Source of the DNA: Acidobacteriota bacterium
GTDB lineage: Bacteria; Acidobacteriota; Terriglobia; Bryobacterales; Bryobacteraceae
Length of the DNA stretch: 6,118 nt
Direction: 5' to 3'
Assembly (NCBI GenBank): GCA_016871135.1
Contig: VFZQ01000354.1
Span: 1-6,118 of the forward strand
Position numbers and translations under genes: made by a program. Below the pieces are notes generated by a model that saw only the letters and a program-made list of their open reading frames with translations, searched no databases and was not told the origin of the DNA. How positions within the stretch are numbered: the stretch's first letter is position 1; every line of letters starts with the position of its first letter. Shown here piece by piece: positions 1-4,929 of the stretch.

Positions 1-1
1 G

Positions 2-322
2 CTCAAATACAGGCGGGCGGAGTCATTCAACGGGCGGCCGATCCACATCTACGAACTGAGCCCGCGCAAGAAGCAGTTGGGACTGTTCAAGGGCGAGTTG
101 TGGATCGACGAAGAGACCGCGCTTCCAGTTCGCGAGAGCGGTATTTTCGTTAAGAACCCTTCGGTGTTTTTGAAGAAAGTGAACTTCACCCGCACGTATT
201 CGATGTACGAGGGGGCGGCGCTGCCGGCGCGGATCGAGTCGCGGGTTGAAACGCGCATAGCGGGCGCGGCGGATTTGGACATTCGTTACTCAAACTTCGG
301 CCCCGAATCGCCGGCGCAATGA
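2..322 (+). CDS. Uncharacterised protein, C-terminal 106 residues (5' end outside window); possible LolA/LolB-like fold
   Basis: The frame is open from base 2 to the TGA at 320-322, so only the C-terminal part of a longer gene is present; the ATG at 77 is internal to this frame and not needed as a start. The visible part alternates short polar and hydrophobic stretches that look like successive beta strands: residues RPIHIYEL, then GLFKGELWIDEET with ALPVRES, then FVKKV-type strands, then ALPARIESRVETR and a final DIRYSNF. A strand carrying W-I-D-x-E-T followed by LPVR is typical of outer-membrane-lipoprotein-sorting-like proteins (the LolA/LolB/DUF4292 type of curved sheet), and similar uncharacterised proteins occur in Acidobacteria as I recall; this is an inference from pattern, not a firm family call. 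There are no cysteines or metal motifs in the visible part. The stop overlaps the start of the cupin gene as ATGA, so the two are probably co-translated. Confidence 0.75.
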   Translation, partial: LKYRRAESFNGRPIHIYELSPRKKQLGLFKGELWIDEETALPVRESGIFVKNPSVFLKKVNFTRTYSMYEGAALPARIESRVETRIAGAADLDIRYSNFGPESPAQ

Positions 323-681
323 AGCGCATCAACCTCAAAGAGGCGTTCGCGTCCTTCGACGAGCACTGGCGGCCGCGAACCGCCGGATTCGTAAACGGGC
401 AGGTCGTGAAACTCGTCAAGTTTCAGGGCGAGTTTGTGTGGCACAAGCACGACGACACCGACGAGATGTTCCTGGTTCACAAGGGTGCAATGACGATTCG
501 TTTCCGGGATGGGGAAACGACACTGCGGTCCGGTGAGTTCTGTGTCATTCCACGCGGCGTCGAACACATCACGGCGGCGGCTGAGGAGTGCGAGGCGGTA
601 TTGTTCGAACAGGCAGGAACTCGAAATACCGGCGACGCGATCGATGCCCAAAAGACGGCGGCCGAGGAACCGGCGATTTAG
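319..681 (+). CDS. Small single-domain cupin protein (metal-binding)
   Basis: Complete 120-residue protein consisting of one cupin (Cupin_2-type) beta barrel. Motif 1 is present as G37-x4-H42-x-H44-x4-E49-x6-G56 and motif 2 as G72-x5-P78-x-G80-x2-H83. H42, H44, E49 and H83 are the usual metal ligands, so a bound Fe, Mn, Ni or Zn ion is expected. The asparagine that often ends motif 2 is not obvious. The length is normal for stand-alone cupins. There is no signal peptide, so it should be cytoplasmic. The specific activity cannot be read from sequence: such proteins include isomerases, dioxygenases and sugar- or ligand-binding regulators. The start overlaps the previous stop (ATGA) with no convincing Shine-Dalgarno sequence before it, which points to termination-reinitiation. 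The last ~20 residues (after residue 100) are a polar tail outside the barrel. The gene converges with the minus-strand LRR operon. Confidence 0.9.
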   Translation: MKRINLKEAFASFDEHWRPRTAGFVNGQVVKLVKFQGEFVWHKHDDTDEMFLVHKGAMTIRFRDGETTLRSGEFCVIPRGVEHITAAAEECEAVLFEQAGTRNTGDAIDAQKTAAEEPAI

Positions 682-693
682 CGGGCTCCGGTT
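668..693. terminator. Weak candidate bidirectional terminator between convergent genes
   Basis: A perfect 6-bp inverted repeat, AACCGG at 668-673 and CCGGTT at 688-693, with a 14-nt loop, spans the stop codons of both convergent genes and the 10-bp gap between them (682-691). On the + strand the stem is followed by an AATTGTT stretch, only a poor U-tract; on the minus strand there is no U-tract. The position is right for a shared terminator, but the stem is short and could be chance in GC-rich DNA. Confidence 0.3.
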
Positions 694-1651
694 AATTGTT
701 GCGGAAGTTGGCGGCCTTGGCGTTCCACGGGCCTTCGAGAATTTGCACTCTGGGCTTAGCGGCCTTTAGAGCGGCAATTCCCTTGGCGGTGACGGCGGTG
801 CCCTTGAGGTCGAGCATCTCGATGCTGGGCAGAGCGGCGAGTAGCGGGACGGCGGTGTCGTCGATGCGATCGCAACCTTGCAGCGTGAGGCGGCGAAGTT
901 TCTTGAGCGATTTCATCTTCTCGATCCAGCGCGGGGTGACCCCCATCATGCTCACCGTAGCGAAACGGGCGCCCTCGACTCCAACGCCTATGGAGGTGCA
1001 GCCGAAGCGAAGTTCGGCGAGATCGTTAAGCGTGAGTAACGCGTCGAGGCCGACGTCGGACATGCTGATCGTCCAGACGTTGGAGTCGGTTCCTTGGCGG
1101 CCGCCGAGGTCGAGGTAACGAAGCCCAGGCATGTTGCGAAGGGCCTGCATGCCGGCGTCGCCGATTTCGTTGCCCCCAATGGAAAGGGCCTTCAAGTTGG
1201 GAAGAACGGTAAGGCGTTCGGGGCCGACGTCGGTGAGCATGATCGAACCGGCGTCAATGGTTTCGAGAGTTGTGATGCCGACGATGTGGTCGAGTGCCGT
1301 GTCACTGGTCTTGGTACCGTGAAGCGTGAGGTGCTTGAGTTTTTTCCAGTTCTTGATGGCGGCGATGCCTTCGTCGGTGACGTACTCGGCGAAACGGAGG
1401 TTGAGTTCGACGATGCCGGGAAGGGTCTTCAACTCCTGCATGCCTTGGTCGGTGACCCGCGTCAGCGACAGGTCAAGCGATTGAAGTGCGGGGAGTTCGG
1501 TGAGGCGGCGGAGGTCGGTGTCGGTCACCCACGAGGCGCGGAAATTGACGGCGGTGACCTGTCCGGCAGCGTCGCGCGTGAAGGTTCCGCCGGCGTTTTC
1601 GATCCAACTCACATCGGAGATGGCTGCGAAGGCAAGCAAAAGCATCGTCAT
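692..1651 (-). CDS. Secreted leucine-rich-repeat protein (LRR unit C)
   Basis: A 319-residue protein built of 24-residue LRRs of the L-x2-L-x-L-x-(G)T-x-(V/I)TD-x-G-(L/I)-x2-L type. Repeats begin at about residues 43, 67, 92, 116, 140, 164, 198, 239, 264 and 288. Spacing is 24 or 25, except for two enlarged loops, +10 after the repeat at 164 and +17 after the one at 198. An N-cap (W16, G21-G22, strand V35-N36-F37) precedes them, and a C-cap (GIAALKAAKP then RVQIL) closes the solenoid, followed by a short basic tail. Residues 1-12 are hydrophobic and resemble a short signal peptide without the usual N-terminal lysine/arginine. The start is chosen because AGGAGG lies 9 nt upstream; the ATG directly follows the TAG of the preceding gene in the same frame. 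Such repeats usually bind proteins or glycans; no catalytic motif is seen. The partner is unknown. Confidence 0.88.
   Translation of the reverse strand: MTMLLLAFAAISDVSWIENAGGTFTRDAAGQVTAVNFRASWVTDTDLRRLTELPALQSLDLSLTRVTDQGMQELKTLPGIVELNLRFAEYVTDEGIAAIKNWKKLKHLTLHGTKTSDTALDHIVGITTLETIDAGSIMLTDVGPERLTVLPNLKALSIGGNEIGDAGMQALRNMPGLRYLDLGGRQGTDSNVWTISMSDVGLDALLTLNDLAELRFGCTSIGVGVEGARFATVSMMGVTPRWIEKMKSLKKLRRLTLQGCDRIDDTAVPLLAALPSIEMLDLKGTAVTAKGIAALKAAKPRVQILEGPWNAKAANFRNN
731..1615 (-). repeat. LRR unit C: N-cap, ten repeats, C-cap
   Basis: Residues 13-307 of the 319-residue protein. It has the same architecture as units A and B: a tryptophan (W16), a glycine six residues later (G22), a short strand eight residues before the first TD position, then the repeats and a capping helix ending in the lysine-proline version (KAAKP) of the ALP/GLP found in the other units. 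Two loops, roughly residues 184-197 and 222-238, break the 24-residue register. Confidence 0.8.
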
Positions 1652-3604
1652 CTAGCGGGTCCTCCTGTTGGGCAGCGCCGAGTCACGATCGAAGACGAAC
1701 TGGCACGAGGGCAAGCCTGCCTTCAGTTCGCCGAACGCCTTTTCAGTGATGAGTGTGTGATAGAGATTCAAACGGCGCAGGGAACGCATCTTCGCGAGCG
1801 CTTCAACGCTCTTGTCGGTGACATTGAGATTGTCGATGCTGAGGTCCTCGACATTCGGCAGTGCACCTAGCAGCGCGATACCTTTGTCATCGATGGAGGT
1901 GTAGTCGAGTTTGATCCTGCGGAGGGATTTCATCGAAGCGAGGGTTTCGGCGGTGACGTTCCCCGCGAGGGTGCGGAACATTTCGATGCGTTCGAGATTG
2001 GCGAGCGGAGCGAGCGCGGGAAAGGCTTTGTCAGTGAAGCGGGCCTGGTTGAGGACGAGTTCGCGGAGGTTCGAAAATGCAGCGACGATGGGGAGCGAAT
2101 CGTTGCCGATGTCGGTTCCGGCGAGTTGTAGCGATTCGAGTCTCTTGAGATTCACCAACTGCTTCATACCGGGGTCGGCAATCTCGGTGTAGCTGAGACG
2201 AAGCGCGGTGAGGGTGGTGATTTTGCCGACGGCTTCGAGGGCCTTGTCGTCAACTTTGGTGGAGCCGAGGTCGAGGTCCCGGAGATTGGCTAGCGCTGTG
2301 AGTTGCGCGAGACCAGGGCCTTCGACCAGCGTCCCGGCGACGCGGAGCGTGTGAAGAGTTTTGATCTTGGCGATGTCGGCGAGACCCGCATCAGAGAGGG
2401 TTGTGTTGCTGAGATCGAGGATGCGGAGGTTGGGGAGAGCAGTGAGCGAGGCGACGCCGAGATCGCCGACTTGGGTGGCCTGAAGATCGAGTTGTTCGAG
2501 GGTTGTCAGCTTGCTCAAAAAGGTGAGTTGAGCGTCGGTGATTGGCGTGGCGGCGAGATCGAGGGATCGGGAATCTCCGTTGCCGCCGAGGGCCCGTACC
2601 CATTCGATGATGGCGGCGGGGGTATCGTTGACCGGGCGGGCGGCGCCGCTGTTTTTCGAGCGGATTGCGGCCGCGCCGACGTACTGCACCTTGGCTTTAG
2701 GCAAGGCGGCGCGGAGAGCGTCCACGCCGTTGGCTGTGACGCGACTATAGCGTAGGTCAACGTCGGTCAGTTGACGCAGCGCGTGCAGGCGCGCGATACC
2801 GGCGTTCGTTACCTTCGTCCGGTAGAGGTCGAGGTCCCGCAACTGCATCATTCCGGCGAATATGTCCATGCTCGCGTCGGTGATGACGGCGCCTCTGAGG
2901 GCGAGCCGCTTGAGCTTCTTCAGATTTTTCAGCTGAGCGATGCCTTGATCGGTGAGGCGCGGGCCTGAGAGATCAAGTTCTTCGAGTTCGGTGAGGTTTG
3001 CAAGATGCTTGAGGCCTTCGTCGGTAATGACGCTGTCGCGGAGAAGCAAGCGGCGGAGTTGCTTCAAATTGGCGAGGCCAGCCATGCCGACGTCGGTGAA
3101 GCCGGTGTTGTTGAGATCGAGGCTGCGCATGTTGACGAAGCTCGAGAGATCGAGGCGGCGGAGCGTGCATTGCGAGCAGCGGAGTTCTTTGAGCGCGGTG
3201 AGCGTTTTGAGTTGTTCGATGCCGTTGTCGCGAATGTTGATTGTCGTCGCGAAGTGCCAGCCGACGTAGAGGCGCTCAAGTGTCTTCAAACCGGCAAGGG
3301 TCTTGAAGACGTCGTTGGCGTTTTCGTTGCCGCCGCCAGGATTCCACACGGGTCCGGGCAGAAAAAGATCGCGGAGGTGCTTGAGCTCGGCGAGCTTGAT
3401 GAGCTCGGCGGGTTGCATGACGGAGCCGGTGAGATCGACGCCGGTGATTTTGATTTCGCCGGCCGGCAACTGGCTGACGTCACCGATGGGACGTGCGGCG
3501 CCTTCGATAGAGACGAGGCCTTCCCAACGGATAACCCACTCGGCGACATCGCGCTCGGAGGCGCAGAGCGCGAGGGCGCAAAAAGGCAGCAGAAACTTCT
3601 TCAT
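1652..3604 (-). CDS. Large secreted leucine-rich-repeat protein (two fused LRR units)
   Basis: A 650-residue protein. Residues 1-15 form a classic Sec signal peptide (MKK, then a hydrophobic core, cleavage probably after the Ala at 15). The mature part is two LRR solenoids in tandem. Unit A (about 19-310) has ten repeats starting near 64, 96, 125, 146, 170, 194, 218, 242, 266 and 290; unit B (about 328-640) has twelve at 356 to 620 with exactly 24-residue spacing and no indel. Each has its own N-cap with a tryptophan (W23, W335) and a C-cap ending ALP or GLP. A polar linker at about 311-327 joins them. Mature cysteines are C143 and C146 (a CSQC pair) and C634. It starts 5 nt after the DUF1552 stop with no clear Shine-Dalgarno sequence, suggesting coupled translation. 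The likely role is ligand or protein binding outside the cytoplasm; no enzyme motif is visible. A lipoprotein is unlikely: LALC has Leu at -1. Confidence 0.9.
   Translation of the reverse strand: MKKFLLPFCALALCASERDVAEWVIRWEGLVSIEGAARPIGDVSQLPAGEIKITGVDLTGSVMQPAELIKLAELKHLRDLFLPGPVWNPGGGNENANDVFKTLAGLKTLERLYVGWHFATTINIRDNGIEQLKTLTALKELRCSQCTLRRLDLSSFVNMRSLDLNNTGFTDVGMAGLANLKQLRRLLLRDSVITDEGLKHLANLTELEELDLSGPRLTDQGIAQLKNLKKLKRLALRGAVITDASMDIFAGMMQLRDLDLYRTKVTNAGIARLHALRQLTDVDLRYSRVTANGVDALRAALPKAKVQYVGAAAIRSKNSGAARPVNDTPAAIIEWVRALGGNGDSRSLDLAATPITDAQLTFLSKLTTLEQLDLQATQVGDLGVASLTALPNLRILDLSNTTLSDAGLADIAKIKTLHTLRVAGTLVEGPGLAQLTALANLRDLDLGSTKVDDKALEAVGKITTLTALRLSYTEIADPGMKQLVNLKRLESLQLAGTDIGNDSLPIVAAFSNLRELVLNQARFTDKAFPALAPLANLERIEMFRTLAGNVTAETLASMKSLRRIKLDYTSIDDKGIALLGALPNVEDLSIDNLNVTDKSVEALAKMRSLRRLNLYHTLITEKAFGELKAGLPSCQFVFDRDSALPNRRTR
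1661..1666 (-). promoter_or_regulatory. Shine-Dalgarno AGGAGG for LRR unit C gene
   Basis: A near-ideal ribosome binding site lies inside the last codons of the 650-residue LRR gene (coding for its NRRT end), 9 nt before the ATG at 1651. It supports real, separate initiation at that ATG rather than use of the second ATG at 1645, which would be 15 nt away. Confidence 0.75.
1685..2623 (-). repeat. LRR unit B: twelve repeats in perfect 24-residue register
   Basis: Residues 328-640 of the 650-residue protein. Position 1 of each repeat (usually T, S, D or G before D) falls at 356, 380, 404, 428, 452, 476, 500, 524, 548, 572, 596 and 620, that is every 72 bp without a single indel. The N-cap contains W335 and G340-G341 and the strand L348-D349-L350; the C-cap ends with LPSC (C634). 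Confidence 0.85.
2675..3550 (-). repeat. LRR unit A: irregular front, regular back
   Basis: Residues 19-310 of the 650-residue protein. The last six repeats (170 to 290) keep exact 24-residue spacing. The first four are irregular: spacings of 32, 29 and 21, with a glycine/asparagine-rich loop near residues 85-97 and a CSQC pair at 143-146 at the junction of the shortened repeat. The N-cap differs from B and C: W23 and G29 are kept, but the segment before strand V56-D57-L58 is longer. Confidence 0.8.
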
Positions 3605-3609
3605 GCGGG

Positions 3610-4929
3610 CTAGGCCAGGATGTCGCCGACCCGCCGCGTGGCAGTCGGGAACTTGCCGACGCCCGCGCCGACGATTTCATCGGCGACGGTGAGATAGACA
3701 TCTCCCACGGTGCCTGTGATGCGGGTGTGCTTGCCCTTGGCGATCTTGCCGACGCCGCCGGCGACGAGCATGGCGAGGCCGCTGTTCTTGTGGGGATTGG
3801 CTTCGGCGTGTTCGTGGACGAAGATGAGGCAGGTGCGATCAAAGACCGTCGCATCGCCCTCAGGCATCGACTTCAACTTGGCAACAAGATAGGCGAATTC
3901 TTCGACGTGCCAGCGACAGATATCGCGGAGAACGCGCTGGCCTTCGGCGCCGTCCGCGCCGGCGACTTTGCCTTCGGCGTGGGTGTAGTCGTGATGGCGG
4001 CCGGCGGTGTAGCCGAGCCACGGGAAGCGTGAGATGCTCTGGCACTTCGTGAGCATGTACGACGCGACGCGCGTCTGGCGCGTGGCCAAGGCTTGCGCCA
4101 GAAGATCACTTTGCAGTTTGGCGATCCGAGGCCAGTCTTTCATGTCGCCGTCAAAGTCGGGCGGGGCGACGTGGCGGTATTCTTCAGGCAGTGCGGCGAT
4201 GGCGCGTTCGAGATCGCGAATGCCGGAGAGGTGTTCGTCCAGGCGCGTTTGATCGTCCTTCGGCAGGTTTTTTTTCAGGTTCGCGGCATCGGTTTGAATG
4301 GTATCGAGAATGCTGCGCTTGCGATTGACCCAGCCTTCCTCGCGCTCGCCGAACAGACGATCAAACAAGCGGTGCGGGATCATCTCGGGCGGGAGGGCGC
4401 GCTCGTAGCCGGACCAGCTCATGTTGCGCTGCATGCTCTCGCCGAAGGACTCCTGCGCGACGCCGATTTGCAGGGAACGGAAGCGGGAGTCGCCACCGAT
4501 TTTGGCGGCGATGACTTGATCGATCGAGGGGCCTGCCGGACCGCGGCCGGTGAAGCCGGTGCCGGTCATGAGGCCGCTCATCGAGTTGGTATGGCCATTA
4601 CCCTGACCGTTGGCGGCGGCATTGTCGACGCCGCTCAGGATGTGGAAGTCGCGGCGGTAGGCAGCAAGCGGCGCCAGACACGGAGTCATTTTGTAATTCG
4701 CGCCTTCTTCGGCGGGAATCCACCAGCGTTCGGGGATGCCGTTGCCGTTGAACCAGAGCACGAAGCGGGTCTCGATGGGCTTGGCCGCGGCGGCGTAGGC
4801 GGTGCCGTGCGAGTTGAACATCGAAACGAGCGGCGGCAGTCCGACGGTGATCGGAGCGCCGGCGGCGGTGAGGCCCTTGAGCAGCGTGCGGCGGGACGTG
4901 CGGACTCGCTTAGTGATGGTTGACGGCAT
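3610..4929 (-). CDS. DUF1552 family protein, Tat-exported
   Basis: Complete 439-residue protein, the usual size for DUF1552. The N-terminus has a twin-arginine signal (S12-R13-R14-T-L-L-K18) with cleavage likely near the AYA at 44-46, so it should be exported folded by Tat. Conserved-looking blocks in order: FVLWFNGNG with PERWW (57-70), FHILSGVDN (95-103), GHTNSMSGLMTG (112-123), SIDQVIAAKIG (135-145), SLQIGV (152-157), HHDYTHAEG (312-320) and a late VHEHAEANPH (371-380) followed by AMLVAGG (386-392). The late block sits where relatives I recall carry W-x-S-E...H; here the W and S are replaced, while E373 and H380 could be the matching acid and histidine. The function of the family is not established; a relationship to DUF1501/sulfatase-like proteins is possible but unproven here. 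It overlaps the upstream cytochrome-like gene by 20 nt, the common pairing for this family. The start is supported by a purine-rich site 7 nt upstream. Confidence 0.93.
   Translation of the reverse strand: MPSTITKRVRTSRRTLLKGLTAAGAPITVGLPPLVSMFNSHGTAYAAAAKPIETRFVLWFNGNGIPERWWIPAEEGANYKMTPCLAPLAAYRRDFHILSGVDNAAANGQGNGHTNSMSGLMTGTGFTGRGPAGPSIDQVIAAKIGGDSRFRSLQIGVAQESFGESMQRNMSWSGYERALPPEMIPHRLFDRLFGEREEGWVNRKRSILDTIQTDAANLKKNLPKDDQTRLDEHLSGIRDLERAIAALPEEYRHVAPPDFDGDMKDWPRIAKLQSDLLAQALATRQTRVASYMLTKCQSISRFPWLGYTAGRHHDYTHAEGKVAGADGAEGQRVLRDICRWHVEEFAYLVAKLKSMPEGDATVFDRTCLIFVHEHAEANPHKNSGLAMLVAGGVGKIAKGKHTRITGTVGDVYLTVADEIVGAGVGKFPTATRRVGDILA

Noticed and set aside
286..651. Minus-strand open frame opposite the cupin gene
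   Set aside because: The + strand frame has both cupin motifs with all four metal ligands; the opposite frame has no recognisable features.
1094..1870. Long + strand open frame opposite the LRR genes (258 codons)
   Set aside because: It spans two minus-strand genes with clear LRR periodicity. Its translation is low-complexity G/E/V/D-rich, as expected for the reverse complement of LRR codons, and it resembles no family.
1685..3550. Periodic 72-bp repeats as a CRISPR or non-coding tandem array
   Set aside because: The period equals 24 codons, the repeats are degenerate at DNA level and conserved at protein level, and the frame is open throughout. They are LRR coding repeats.
3553..3604. Lipobox (LALC) in the large LRR protein signal peptide
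   Set aside because: Residue -1 to the cysteine is Leu instead of Gly, Ala or Ser, and a good signal peptidase I site (ALCA) follows directly.
3005..3613. Long + strand open frame (202 codons) opposite LRR unit A
   Set aside because: It is a shadow of the repeat codons: rich in E, A and V with ~24-residue periodicity inherited from the antisense LRR, and no ribosome binding site or domain.
4093..4923. Long + strand open frame (276 codons) opposite DUF1552
   Set aside because: Lies entirely within a confidently recognised DUF1552 gene and its translation shows no recognisable motif.
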